A program made the translations under genes and the position numbers. The notes under the pieces are model-generated. The model saw nothing but the letters and a program-made list of their open reading frames with translations, did no database searches and was not told the origin of the DNA. From Plakobranchus ocellatus (lineage: Eukaryota > Mollusca > Gastropoda > Plakobranchidae), in NCBI GenBank assembly GCA_019648995.1, contig BLXT01001037.1, positions 769,056-796,205 on the forward strand: a stretch of 27,150 nucleotides of DNA, written 5' to 3'. Shown here piece by piece: positions 1-10,470 of the stretch; position 1 is the stretch's first letter, and every line of letters starts with the position of its first letter.

Positions 1-207
1 CACACCCCTCCCCGAGCATAAACACACACACATACCCTCCCCTAGCAAACATACACACACACACCCCTCCCCTAGCAAACATACACACACCCCTCCCCGA
101 GCATAAACACACACACACGTCTCCCCTAGCAAACATACATTCACACACCCTCCCCGAGCATACACACACACACCCCTCCTCGAGCATAAACACACACACA
201 CACATGC
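1..207. repeat. CA-rich minisatellite of two alternating unit types
   Basis: About seven units of 25-33 bp follow one another. Each starts with CCCTCCCC or a close variant and ends in a short (CA)n run. Two variants are interspersed: one with the core CGAGCATAAACACA, the other with TAGCAAACATACACA. The order is roughly A B B A B A A. The array begins at or before the window edge, so its full length is unknown. No coding potential is seen. Confidence 0.85.
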
Positions 208-884
208 GCCCCTTTTTAATGTATTTCAAATTTTCCCACAGCTGCAGAAATGGACAATCGATTCACATAATTTTTGATGTGGCTTTTATCATCTGTTCAC
301 TTTCAGAACAATAGCAGCACGTAACTATGTTGTTAAGTTAAAAAACCAGGTGACACTAAACATTATTTTTTAATTGCAGTCAGTGTCTTAAGTTTTTTTG
401 TTGTTTTTTTTTTTTTGCTTTGAAAATCACTAAGTTCAGTTATCCTGTAAAACATGTTGGATTAAAAATTGCGGTATAGATTGAGAATCGCTTAAAGATG
501 CATTAGTACAACACAGTATCAGTGCTGGATGGTTGAACGGTAGTCTTGTTTTGTTGCATGCAAATTGTATTATTATCAACATAGTAAAAGAAGAAAATGG
601 ATATGATTATACACAGACCTATAGTGAAGTAGGAAAAAAATTGATGTTAATTCTAATGGTTGGTCTAAAAAAAAAAAAAAAAAAAGAAAGAAAACTGGTA
701 CTCAGTGGAATCTGAACGGAAATTAACCTATTTATTGTTTGTTTGCCGGTTCCCCTCCATTTTTTGTTGTTTTTTTTTACTTGGAGATTTCATTATTGCG
801 AACACTACAGCAAATGAGAGGTCTGATTTTTGAATGCCAGTCCAGTCCAAGACACTTTCTCATTCTTCTGCCGTATCCATGGAA
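208..884. other. AT-rich stretch without recognisable gene
   Basis: This is AT-rich sequence with homopolymer runs (poly-T near 397-416, poly-A near 667-685). Short open frames here contain poly-K from the A-run and show no protein-like composition. Nothing else recognised. Confidence 0.6.
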
Positions 885-990
885 AACTAAACGTGTGGCT
901 AGTTCTTTTAAGACCCGGCAAAAGTAACGACGACATGGAAAGCAAAGGCAAACAACCTCAGAGTGCCAGCTCCTGTTTTGCCGACGCTTG
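885..990 (+). mobile_element. Degenerate SINE-like fragment (family A), plus orientation
   Basis: The segment GTGGCTAGTTCTTTTAAGAC, followed by CCGGCAAAAGTAACGACGAC and GGAAAGCAAAGGCAAACAAC, aligns with the reverse complement of 11913-12000, which carries GGGTAGCTAGGTCTCTTAAG, ACCCGGCGAAAGTAAAGGCG and GGAAAGCAATGGCAAA. Similarity fades after about 990. I see no tRNA-like head upstream, so it is probably a truncated copy. The GGAAAGCAATGGCAAAnnACCTC stretch resembles a motif I associate with 3' ends of RTE-type LINEs and SINEs that share them; that link is inference. Confidence 0.6.
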
Positions 991-1302
991 AACCACTTAA
1001 CTTACAGCAGACGTTGTTTCAACAAATCATGTACAATAAAATTGCGATTATTATCTTTGCATAACAACTTCCCCTATTCACCGTATAGGGAAAAAGAGTA
1101 AGTTAAGAAGGTCGGCATTTGTGCGTGCATTTTTGCAGAAGTAAAAAAAAGCACAAAAAAGAGAAAATGTAAACTATGTCAAAAATGTTTCTGATTACCA
1201 CAACTGTAACTGCACAAAAAAGAAAAAAAAATCCTGAAGTTATTTAAGATCGTGTTATAATTTGGACTAAAATATGCCTGCTCAACACTATACTTTAAAC
1301 GG

Positions 1303-1357
1303 TTGAATAAAACAAAACAAAACAAAAACAAAAAAAAAAAAACAAAAAAAAAAAAAG
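1303..1357. repeat. A-rich low-complexity run
   Basis: Runs of A are interrupted by single C or G bases (AAAACAAAAC, then long A runs). It could be the A-rich tail of a decayed retroposon, but no body can be recognised upstream. Confidence 0.7.
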
Positions 1358-1687
1358 AATTGAAAGGATTATTAAAATCTACAAATCAAAGTGAAAGACC
1401 TAATTTTGTAAAGTTTTCTATTATGCATGTAAGTGTTCTCTTGCACCAAAGCGGCACCATCTTATTTCCTTCTCACACAAATTCCTATGAATCTCTGCCA
1501 TTGTCAGGAGTACGGTATAAGATGGCCCATTCGTTTAGCCTAAAAAGATCCAACAAAATTGCAATCAGCAATCATAAAATGAGTTAAAACCCATAACAAT
1601 AATGAACGTCTTATAAAGGTTTTACTTCTCAAACTACTTGTGTCTTCAGATATCAGCAATGGGCATATTTTTAGACATACTATGGTG

Positions 1688-1806
1688 AGTAAAGTGGGTC
1701 CCACGCTTAGTCCAAGCATCGGGGAACCATGAGTAGGGTCCTGATTGTTCTTGGCATACGGCATTTGAGGTAGTTTATCATTGCTTTCCTCGCCGCCTTT
1801 ACTTTC
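1688..1806 (-). mobile_element. SINE-like fragment (family A), minus orientation
   Basis: The plus strand reads GTGGGTCCCACGCTTAGTCC, then AAGCATCGGGGAACCATGAG, GGTCCTGATTGTTCTTGGCA and TGCTTTCCTCGCCGCCTTTA. This is a near-identical copy of a unit that occurs three times at 11605-11912 plus its flank to about 11960. Only one tail unit is present here. The sequence stops matching on both sides, which fits an inserted and truncated repeat. GTGGGTCCCAC is itself an inverted repeat. Being nearly identical to the copy 10 kb away, it is probably a fairly young family. Confidence 0.75.
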
Positions 1807-2409
1807 TTGAGTGCTTATAATTTTGAAAACAAACAAAAAAAAATTAGTGTTCTATATATATTTATATATATATAAATAATAGATTTATAGATCTAATGTG
1901 GATCAAACTCAGATATAAAACCAGCCGTTATGAGTTCAGCAACTGTCTTTTGATGTAACATTTTAAAAGTATTTATATTTAGTCTGGGTTAGGTTCTTTC
2001 GGCCGTCTCTTTTGAAGATTGCTCTGATTATATGGATGTAGACCATTTCTTAAACATTGGCTATAGCATCCATGTTATAAGGACTGGTGTCATTGTAATA
2101 ACGATCTAGATCTAGATCTAGGTCTTGATTAGAGTGAGTTCTAATCTAGGTGCATTCAGTTGTAGACCTATCAAACGCTTTTCAACGAATGATAACAACA
2201 TCTTTATCGGTTCATAACCTAGACATGACATTGGCCATATTTTTCGAATCAAGAAGAGGCCAAGCTCTCGGCAAGTGACACTTGAGCTTTTACAACAGAC
2301 ATTTTTACAATTCAAAGAAGAAAAAAAATAATACATTACGGGCAACAAATAGCGAATGAGGATGAAGATAAGAAATCTTTCAGGAGCCACAGATAGTGTC
2401 TAACTTATA
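1807..2409. other. AT-rich stretch with a short AGATCTAG array
   Basis: This holds a TATATATTTATATATATATA patch near 1853-1872 and a tandem GATCTA run at 2103-2122. No gene is recognised. The last part (2350-2409) may belong to the decayed LINE that follows. Confidence 0.5.
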
Positions 2410-2912
2410 AGACTCAAAACAATATGCAGAGATGATCACATAATCATGAGCTACAAGATAAAACTGCTGCGTGCAATACTTCTCTCTATCTTTCTGTACG
2501 CATGCGAGACATAAACTCTCACAGCAAAACTACAGAGGAGAATACAGACCCAGGAAATGAGAAACTGCCGCACCATCTTAGACATTACGTACTTAGACCA
2601 CATGACCCACAGACAATACATCAAGCCCAAAAAGACCTATTAACAAACATGAAGAAAAGGAAGTTAAATTGGTTTACCTCTACATCAAATCTTGTAGGCT
2701 TGCAAACACAGTAATTCTCTACAGAACATTAAAAAGAGGCAGAAGGAGAGGTAGAGAAAAGAATGATAAACTGCCAACATCCAATAAAGGACAGATAAAC
2801 CATTTGCAGAAACGCACACCCTTGTAGACGATTCGGGATAACTGGGGCAACTCGTCCAGGTGGGAAATTGAAGACTACAATGGAAGTTAAGGGCACAAAG
2901 AGAAGAAAAGGC
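2410..2912 (+). pseudogene. Broken non-LTR retrotransposon: C-terminal part of reverse transcriptase
   Basis: Translating in three successive frames gives pieces of the C-terminal region of a common LINE polyprotein (often annotated as endonuclease/reverse transcriptase). Frame starting at 2410: RLKTICRDDH...SYKIKLLRAI and SIFLYACET, then an in-frame TAA at 2512, then TLTAKLQRRIQ and the next stop at 2641. A second frame, from 2649, gives MKKRKLNWF, matching the family's KRRKLxWFGH block. A third frame, near 2732, gives KRGRRRGREK, matching the arginine-rich GGRRRGRQ block. The order and spacing of these blocks are as in the family. The catalytic RT core is not present, so the copy is 5'-truncated as well as frameshifted. 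Its clade cannot be fixed from this tail. The downstream limit, where GGGCACAAAGAGAAGAAAAG may be the 3' end, is approximate. Confidence 0.7.
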
Positions 2913-3900
2913 AACTGGACATCGTCTACTGACCGTATTTCTTTGATTGACGAATAGATTTCAATCGAATCAATAGAAATTCCACACTCCAGAGATTTCA
3001 CTTAACATCAAGATCGGCTTTAGGTTTGGATATTCATATCAAATTCCTGGCTGAAGCTATATTTGATCATTGTCTCGATTTACGATGCTTTTCCTACTTG
3101 GTTTCTATAAGTGTATGATGTGTTGTTTGTTTTGATTTCTAAAATAAACAGAACAAAAAACTACATAGTTTATTATTGAGAGTCTCATTCCTCAAAATTG
3201 GGAAACTTCTACTTTTTTAGCTATGAAACTTTCAGGATAAGAAGCTGCTTGTATGACTAAAATACTGCAAAACCATTTAACGTATTTTTTTCAATACAAA
3301 AAGAATACAAAAACAAATTAAATACTTTTAAAACAGACTTGAAGAACTATTTCGCCTCAAGGCTTCTCTTTAAAAAAAAAAAACAAAAAAACCCAAAAAA
3401 ACGGTATTTAAAAAAAGGAAAAATAAAAACATAGTTTCCACTGAATAGAACATAATTAACAAAATCATGTGTTTCAGCTACTCTGGATTAATGCATAGAT
3501 CTAAACCTGGCGTGAGAAAATACTGGAAAAAAAGAAAAATAGTAAAGAGGAAATCCTTAATTTTTTAAATTCGTTTTTGTTTTTCATTTATCATCAAACA
3601 AATCTAAAAGGATATTTCATTCCAATTTGCCTGACTGCACACAACTAAAACGATGGCTGCTTGTGAAAGGTAAAAGAGTAAAAAAAAAACATTTTTAAGA
3701 GAATCATATTTGCTGAACTAAACACGTAACAACTTTGTAATCCAATTACATTTGAAAATCCTTGTTTTGAACACACCTTGTTAAGCAGGAGTTTTTTTTT
3801 TTTTTTCTAATTTTTGTGGGGTTTGGGGCTGGAAAAAGAAGTGTTTCCCAAAAAATATTAAAAAAAAAAACCCGACCATTTTGGACTTATTAACTTTTGA
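2913..3900. other. AT-rich stretch, no gene seen
   Basis: This contains several homopolymer A or T runs (for example 3371-3407 and 3791-3806). Both strands are interrupted by frequent stops. Nothing recognised. Confidence 0.6.
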
Positions 3901-3907
3901 CGAATGG

Positions 3908-3940
3908 GCATTCTTATTATTATTATCATTATTATTATTA

Positions 3941-4020
<80 letters not shown>
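3908..4020. repeat. (ATT)n trinucleotide microsatellite
   Basis: About 37 units of ATT/TTA are present, with a few interruptions (ATC, GTT) at the left end and a pure run to the right. Translations give poly-I, poly-L or poly-N and are not genes. Confidence 0.95.
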
Positions 4021-4189
4021 ATCATTTTGCTGGTATTCAGTGAACATAGAACAAGACCATGGGCAGCTAAAACACACCATGGATTAAAATTTTGTGACTG
4101 CATCATGTAAACATTTTCAGTTGTTTTCACGAATAAATAAAAGCAGGTTATGATCATTAGGCGAATATTTCCCATTAAAAAATGAATAT

Positions 4190-4232
4190 TGCAAAAAAAA
4201 AAAAAATAAAAATAAATAAATAAATAAATAAA
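4190..4232. repeat. Poly-A followed by (AAAT)n
   Basis: An A run grades into about seven AAAT units, ending near 4232. It could be an old retroposon tail, but no body was identified. Confidence 0.85.
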
Positions 4233-5280
4233 TACGCAATTGTTTTATAGATCATCATTTTGTGAGCTTAATTTAGTGTCCTCCAGGTTAGGATTGACAT
4301 TTGTGATTATTAAGTTCATCACAATGACTCGCAGAAGCTTCGTGAGGAATAATCAGATTCTTCCAGATTAGAGTTAGGTCTTGTTATGTTTAAACTTGCT
4401 CACTGGCGTTTCTTTGACAACAGGGATTATTACTGCTCGCTGGGTCATGTGCTTCAGATCTGCTGAAAAATGAGCATTCCACTTCATCTTCCTGCCTGTA
4501 CTTAAAGTAAATTGTATGGAGCGAACCAACTTTAGTTTAAAAAAAAAAAAGAATTCACGAGAAATTACTTCATGGTTTCGAATTGTCTTTTTAAAAAATT
4601 TTTCGTTTATAACTTCATTGGCGATTGATTTGAAATAAGCTTGTCAGTTGATTAGAACTGGATTTTAAATCAATTTTAATCTTCGGCAGACGCGGTATAC
4701 CTTAAACGGCTCAACAACTGCTAAATTTAAAATATTTTTCAAGCATGCTCACTATAGACACTGAGACTATCAGTATGCTTCCATCGAACTTTTTAAAAAT
4801 GCAATTGAGCTGTTACAGAAATCTAAAATTTACAATTTATAACAAAAATCGATATGAAAAGTTTTACCCCCTCCGCCTGAGTTGTGCGCTGAAAACGGCT
4901 GCTCAGTGCAAGAATAGCAGTCTACTGATTTTATTTTTGTGATACATGTATAAGAAGATCACAGCCAAGCCTATTCCTCAGGCGAATTCAAAGAGTCCTG
5001 AAGACTTAAAGACTTGCAAAGGCTTATCGATAGATTACTTGCGTGTTCACATTATAAATGGTCGTTCAGGTGTTGTTATTTACATCCTTTGAGATTGAGA
5101 GTCGTGTTAACTGTAAGCCCACTGGGAGAGTCTACCCTTTTTTAAAACTAATTATACATTACTGAAAGCTTATTTACTTACAATGTAACGGACCAGTCAG
5201 TGATCACCTGCAGAAAGTGCAGTTAACAATACGATAAGGATAGATCTAGCATTAATTTATTATCAATTGTCTTTTCAGTC
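4233..5280. other. AT-rich stretch, no gene seen
   Basis: No repeat unit, RNA gene or convincing exon was recognised. The longest open frame (4745-4942, 65 codons) has no recognisable motif and is within what chance gives in AT-rich DNA. Confidence 0.5.
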
Positions 5281-5285
5281 TTTGA

Positions 5286-5660
5286 CAACATCACTCTGAC
5301 CATCATCATTATCACCACCTTCGACATCATCATCACTTTCATCATCTTCATCATCACGAACACCACCTAGATAATCACTATTATCATCATCATCACCACC
5401 GACATCATCGTCTTCATCTTCACCAACACCATCACTACCTTTATCATCACACTCATAATTATCTGCATTATCTTCATCGGCATTATCATCACCATCACTA
5501 TCATCATCATCAACACCGCAATCACCACCATCACCACCCTCATTATCATCATCTGCTCCATGGATATCATCACCTTTCCCATCATCATTACACTAATTTT
5601 TCATCATTATCGCCATCTTCATGATTATTTTTATCATCATCATCCTTATACTGACATAAC
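5286..5660. repeat. Imperfect (ATC)n trinucleotide tract
   Basis: The tract is about 370 bp of ATC/ACC/TTC triplets, strongly biased but rarely pure for more than four units. The minus-strand translation is a run of M, V and I and is a by-product of the repeat. The many variants suggest an old, decaying microsatellite. Confidence 0.9.
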
Positions 5661-5824
5661 AAAATCTTCCTTTAAGCCTGCAAAACGTTCATAGCAATCA
5701 AATACCGTACCAGGCATGGAAGCATTTTATTTTTTTTTTCTGCAGCGAATAATTCAAAGGATACATTTTGCAAAAGACAAGGACACAACACCTTAATTTT
5801 CAATTGTCAAATTTTTCTCAAAGT

Positions 5825-5907
5825 CTCTTCTTCTTTAGGTGCCCTCTCCGGCACAGATATTGGCGATCACGCTCTTCCAATCAGATAATATTCTCAGATA
5901 ACTTTAT
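5825..5907 (-). pseudogene. 3' end of a non-LTR retrotransposon, 5'-truncated
   Basis: On the minus strand, the frame ending with a TAA at 5837-5835 reads SDWKSVIANICAGEGT and stop, followed by an AAGAAGAAG-type tail (5834-5825). Many animal LINEs end their polyprotein this way, with a tryptophan, then ANI, then a glycine-rich GxGT, stop, and a purine triplet tail. Upstream of the tryptophan the match is lost within about ten codons, so this is a very short 5'-truncated insertion. The identification rests on this terminal signature only. Confidence 0.6.
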
Positions 5908-5910
5908 GAA

Positions 5911-6556
5911 GTCGGTGTTTCTATCATTAAAAATTGTCTTTAAGTTAAGACTTTGTCAATCTTTTAGTGATTGCTAAATGTTCTAAACCTTTGTGTCGTC
6001 GACAAATATGCTCTAAAGTTGTAAGTGTATACATCCTCTGGTTTTAAGAAATAATTGCTCAAGACAACTTTCTTTCAGAACCGATTCAATGGACATTTTT
6101 TTCTGTCCGTGTTATCTTCATCATTTTTTTTTCTGAAACGTCTCTCTGTTTCCTTGTTAATTATACAACACTTACTACCACATGATAGTTCTGACCATAC
6201 ATATGTTTTCATTATTTTATTTTGATTTATGTTTCTCTTGGTCAGTATTTATTTGATTTTTTGGATTGTTTCTTTGGCCATGACAATTTTTTCACTTACT
6301 TCACTTGGCATCTACCACCTGACATTATTAGGCAACCAAGATATTTGAATTTTGTAACTTGCTTGATTTTTTAACCTTTGCTGACGAGATTACATCAAGA
6401 CCATTGCACTATATAGGTTAGAATAGAAGTACCGCACTCCAGGAAACAGATAAATAAGTTTAAGGATCCTGAAGATGCAATGGTGGTTGAAGGCAATGAA
6501 ATAAATATAGTAAAAGTAAACAACTACCAACTCAAACTTATAAAAACAAATAAAAC
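5911..6556. other. AT-rich stretch, no gene seen
   Basis: T-rich sequence to about 6300, then more mixed. Nothing recognised before the motif at 6560. Confidence 0.5.
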
Positions 6557-6559
6557 AAC

Positions 6560-6605
6560 ACAGAGTATACGGAAAAACGTTTCGCCCTAAATGGCTTTAT
6601 CAGAC
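6560..6605 (-). other. Hammerhead-ribozyme-like motif, probably decayed
   Basis: The minus strand reads CTGATAA (6603-6597), AGCCATTTAGGGC, then GAAACG (6584-6579) and CGTA. This follows the order of a hammerhead core: CUGANGA, stem II, GAAA, a short stem III, then UH. A three-pair stem III (ACG with CGT) can be drawn. The position that should be the catalytic G of CUGAUGA is A, and I cannot pair a stem I, so self-cleavage is unlikely. Hammerhead motifs are known in Penelope-like elements and retrozymes. The repeat origin is inference. Confidence 0.3.
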
Positions 6606-6754
6606 AAAAAATGACGAACACAAATAAACTACCATAGAAACTGACTAAGGAAACGAGCATGACATAAAATATAACCTTAACGCTGAAAATGCGTGATGTA
6701 AAATGAAAAAATCCTAAAAGAAGAGTATTATTAGAAGGTGTGGGGAAAAAAGAT

Positions 6755-6756
<2 letters not shown>

Positions 6757-6796
<40 letters not shown>

Positions 6797-6842
6797 ATAT
6801 ATATATATTATATATATATAATATATATATATTATATCTATC

Positions 6843-6882
<40 letters not shown>
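6757..6882. repeat. Imperfect (TA)n microsatellite
   Basis: About 125 bp of TA with interruptions (TTATATAATATA, TCTATC), ending in a short ACACACAGACAC stretch. It contains many self-complementary segments. Confidence 0.95.
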
Positions 6883-6888
<6 letters not shown>

Positions 6889-7130
6889 GACACAAACATT
6901 CATCCATAGATATATATACAAACGCATACAAATATTACAGAGACTTAATATACATAAATTAATAAATATGTACACATAACATACATATGCATTTAGACGT
7001 GCATAGAATATCAATACACATACATACAAATGTATATGAATGAACATACATCCACATTCGAATTCAAATAAAGCATGCATATAGTAAGAATTATATTTTG
7101 TGAATGAGGAAGGAGAATCTAGAATTATCG

Positions 7131-7264
7131 CTCTCTCGGTCTCTCTCTCTCCTTTAGTCTTCCCCTCTCTCTCTCTCTCTCTCTCTTGCTCTCTCTTTCT
7201 CCCACACTCTTTCACTCTCTCTCTCTTGCTCTCTCTCTTGCTCTCTCTCTTTCTCCCACACTCT

Positions 7265-7307
<43 letters not shown>
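7131..7307. repeat. Compound (CT)n array with internal repeat
   Basis: The pyrimidine tract includes a duplicated phrase, TTTCTCCCACACTCTTTCAC followed by CTCTCTCTCTCTTGC or similar, seen at about 7196 and 7250. It ends in about 20 pure CT units. Open frames giving SLSLSL or RERERE come from the repeat. Confidence 0.95.
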
Positions 7308-7311
<4 letters not shown>

Positions 7312-8239
7312 TCGCTGAAAGGAACCTTCTTGAAGAGGAAAGAAAGGAGCAATGTAAACATTCTAAAATGACAGCATTGTATTAGTTACTATCGCCATAC
7401 ATTTTTAGCACTTTCGGGAACATTTGGCGCAATCCCTTATTTGCAATCAGTAGTAACGCGATTTTGGCTGAAACTAGAGATCAGCAGCTTGAAAAACTAA
7501 GTTTATTAAAAACAATGAAACGGCACATGAAGCCTGTACCTCATTCACAATCAGGTAAGCTAAACTAGAACTAGAGTCTATCTAGACTAGATTATTTTTT
7601 TATGGCTTTAAAGGAGAAGCGGGCTTAGATTATATGCCTATCCCTATCTAAACTTATTTCTAATCCAATCTAGATCTTCATTCTAGAATCGATGTTTGGG
7701 GCGTAGATCTTTTTAGGTGAAATCTAGATCAAACGAAAGGCTTACGAATTGTTACTAAGGAGACATTTTATTTGGAACAGTATTCTGAATAATTCCTCAC
7801 ATAAGTACTTTATTGAAAAACTAGATATAGATTTATAACCTAATTATAGATTGTACTAGAGATCTGAAATCCATAAGGCCTAAGTGTACTAGTTCTTTTC
7901 ATAATGATTTTTGTATACTATTGTAGTGTCGTAACATTAAACAATATTTTTCGTTCATTGTATTTTTCCAATATTTTTTTTCAATGTCTGAGAATACATA
8001 TCCTACTGTTATTTGTCACATATTTTCATTTCCTTTGCGTTTTTGTTCACGTGATGAGTAATACCACATGCATCAGGTTTATTAATAGTGTTCTATAAAT
8101 ATAATGTCCTTTGGCTTTAATAACCGTTCAGCTCTTTAAGATATAATAAACGCAATAAATAATCAAAACCTTAATTATGATAAGCTAAAACATGAAAGGC
8201 GGTGTGAGTGTGTGGTGGTTTGGGGGGGGAGGTTGAGAA

Positions 8240-8243
<4 letters not shown>
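7308..8243. other. Stretch with an AGATCTAG-rich cluster, no gene
   Basis: Between about 7555 and 7890 the words CTAGA, AGATCT, TCTAGAT and CTAGATC recur many times in imperfect form (for example AACTAGAACTAGAGTCTATC and AATCTAGATC). The same words dominate 10570-11410. No coding region is recognised. Confidence 0.55.

Positions 8244-8296
<53 letters not shown>
8244..8296. repeat. (GA)n microsatellite
   Basis: About 26 pure GA units on the plus strand. It is preceded by a G-run (8222-8229). Confidence 0.97.
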
Positions 8297-8300
<4 letters not shown>

Positions 8301-8432
8301 GGAGTGAATATGAGATAGAAAGTTAATTGTGATTATATGAATAAATACTAAAATTTACCTTGATAGTTGGGACAAAGAGAGACGTAGGCTTTGCTGCCGC
8401 GAATGTGTCTGGTAGATTGAGTCAGCCGTCAA

Positions 8433-8552
8433 GTTTGTTGACTACTACTGTAATGGAGAGGTACTAGGGTGTGACAGCTGTGAATTTTCTTGGGTTTATT
8501 GACTATTATTGTAATTGAGAGATAAAATATATGACGGTGAATGGCTAATTAC
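8433..8552. repeat. Diverged tandem duplication, period 61 bp
   Basis: GTTTGTTGACTACTACTGTA at 8433 matches GTTTATTGACTATTATTGTA at 8494. The phrases GGAGAG/TTGAGAG and GACAGCTGTGAAT/GACGGTGAAT follow in both. There are two units with moderate divergence and no further copies. Confidence 0.65.
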
Positions 8553-10077
8553 TGTTTAGTTATAGACCTAGTTCAACACTGACTGTGACAATGAGTTTTT
8601 CAGATAAACTAAAGAACAGAACTGACTTCAACTCCTGCTGAAAATTAAAGAAAAGTTTGCCAGTTTGAATCAAAAAATATTTTGAGAAGAGCGATTTCAT
8701 TTCCAAAAATTATTCAATTCTTCAAGTTCTCTAATATCAGCAGTTTATCTCGCTGCGATCTCTGCAACTCTCTTCAGTGATCTCACAACCGTTTTGATAT
8801 ATGCACCACCCACAACCTCTAGAAAATATATATGTTCTTTATCTATATTGAATTAAGAGTTAATTGTGAACATTCAAACAATACTTGAAATTGCAATATT
8901 ATCTTGGTTTCATAGGATTCTTTACAATGGCTTTCTGGAAAAAAAAATAGTCTCATGAAAGGAACTAAAAATGCTTGTTTTAAGGAACCCTTTTGTACAA
9001 ACAAATACAAGTCCAGTAGGAGACTTTTTTACAGCGTCTTCTAAAGAACATATCTATACCAAATATCTCTTTATCAGGGCAAAATGACTCGGTAAAACTG
9101 TTGAGGGATCACTCAGATATCTATACTTCGTGATTAATAAAGAGATCAAACGCTTTCTTTATAACATGTTTGCCCGTTCAAATGAACGAGAAAGGAAAAG
9201 ACATTTTCCTGAACATAGTTTATTTATTTTAGCGTCGCATTAAGTAAATAAAAACCAAGAAGTATTTATTGGTTTTAAAAAGTTATATTTTTCAGCATAT
9301 AAATCGAGTTTCACCTTAAACTATATGCTGAAGAATGTGTCATAACATTCATTACGACTTTAAGCAGATTTCTCTAACCTGAACAGGAACATAATCTACA
9401 TAACTTAGGTATGCATGCAGTAAACAAAATGCAAAGAACGCCTGGAAAAAAGTAAATAATTCATGAACCAAAATGGGAAACAAAGAGTTAGCTACCTGAA
9501 ATGTAGTCTTATTCCAGTATATTTCTTGATTGAGATTGAATGATCACTGCTTTTATAGCCAGGCAAAAAACTGACATTCTTTCGCAAATGAAGTGAAAAT
9601 CCTAGAACAAAAACATAAACCAATCAAAGATCCTTTCCGTATCACAGATTTAATACGGTTTAATTTTTAAAGGAGGATCATTTCATGTAAGCTATGAATG
9701 GAGTTTGCATTCTATCATTTTGAAGGGCTTGGGGCCTGCAATGATGAATTAAAAATTGATCTAGCAGCTGCCATGATTCATTCAGTATTTATGAACTCGA
9801 GATGTGATGTCCTTCACTCAGAGAAAAAGTAAACCAGTTGAAGTTACTGTTATGTGACGCAACCGCAATTCGATTTATCCTTGTCTAAGCAGGATCCTAA
9901 ATCTGAAAGTTGACATCTTGACTTGGAGAGAGTCTCAGCATTTAAAGAGGGACTTTCTGAATAATTGGAAAGAAACCCTATATACAGTCCAATTTTAAAA
10001 GCAGTAGGCCTTGAGGTCTACAAAAAACAAAGCTAAGTCTGAATTAACTCCTGAATAAAACTTAAATAGGAAAGGTG
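8553..10077. other. AT-rich stretch, no gene seen
   Basis: About 1.5 kb without a recognisable repeat unit, RNA gene or open frame of note. An intron or intergenic sequence are both possible. Confidence 0.5.
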
Positions 10078-10275
10078 AACTACTTTGGAAATGAAAAGAA
10101 GCACAAATGTATATGCCTACAGAAAAATTCATGAAGGCATGGTCTCTGAAAAAAAGCTGAGATCACCTTGTTGCGGACTAACTATATACAAAAACCAAAA
10201 CGAAACCCTGGAAAAAGGAGAACAGGTCGCCCCAAAAGACAGAACACCTTGGAATGGAAGAAGCAGAGGCAGTGA
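10078..10275 (+). pseudogene. LINE reverse-transcriptase C-terminal fragment, interrupted (copy 1)
   Basis: The first frame gives NYFGNEKKHKCICLQKN, and another gives KIHEGMVSEKK. After a break of about 55 nt, the frame at 10210 gives GKRRTGRPKRQNTLEW and then a stop at 10273. These match, in order, the YFGHxxRHDxLxKxIIxGMV and GKRRRGRPKRRWxDxIxEW blocks at the C-terminus of many non-LTR elements. The break (about 10153-10205) contains the AAGCTGAGATCACC...CTATATACAAAAAC module shared with 13033. The fragment is non-functional. The family is different from the LINE at 2410. Confidence 0.65.
10153..10205 (+). repeat. Short dispersed module inserted in LINE fragment
   Basis: The module reads AAGCTGAGATCACCTTGTTG then CGGACTAACTATATACAAAA then ACCAAAAC. 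It is about 84 percent identical over 50 bp to 13033-13082. It interrupts the LINE coding sequence exactly between the GMVSEKK and GKRRTGRPK blocks, and the second LINE fragment at 10348 lacks it. Confidence 0.65.
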
Positions 10276-10347
10276 AAATGTGGAATCAAGATATCAATTT
10301 AAGATCAAGATTTTGTCGTAATTCACTGTGATAATTTAAATAGGATG

Positions 10348-10470
10348 AAATACTTATGGAAATGAAAAAAGGCATGACTGTATAAGGAAAAAATCATTCA
10401 TGAATGCTTGGTATTAGAAAAAAGGAGAAGAAGTCACCCAAAAAGAAGATAGAACACCTAGGAATGGAAG
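10348..10470 (+). pseudogene. LINE reverse-transcriptase C-terminal fragment (copy 2)
   Basis: One frame gives KYLW, later LYKEKIIHECLVLEKRRRSH and PKRR, with several stop codons (TGA, TGA, TAG, TAG) inside. It is the same protein block as 10078-10275, lying about 270 bp downstream in the same direction, and lacks the 55-nt interruption. Both copies are followed by a phrase like TTCACTGTGATAATTTAAAT, so the fragment and its flank were probably duplicated together and then diverged. Confidence 0.6.

Noticed and set aside
1-207. CRISPR-like array
   Set aside because: Units are directly adjacent with simple CA parts instead of unique spacers, and the context is eukaryotic.
3781-4175. Long open frames of poly-N, poly-I and poly-L on both strands
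   Set aside because: They are translations of the ATT microsatellite.
1281-4716. Similarity TATACTTTAAACGGTT at 1288 and TATACCTTAAACGGCT at 4695
   Set aside because: Only about 16 bp with mismatches in AT-rich sequence; not enough to define a repeat.
5367-5588. Minus-strand frame rich in Met, Val and Ile
   Set aside because: It is a by-product of the ATC tract, with no protein-like variety.
6838-7318. 143-codon minus-strand frame and plus-strand SLSLS frames
   Set aside because: They are driven by the CT and TA arrays (RERERE, YIYIYI).
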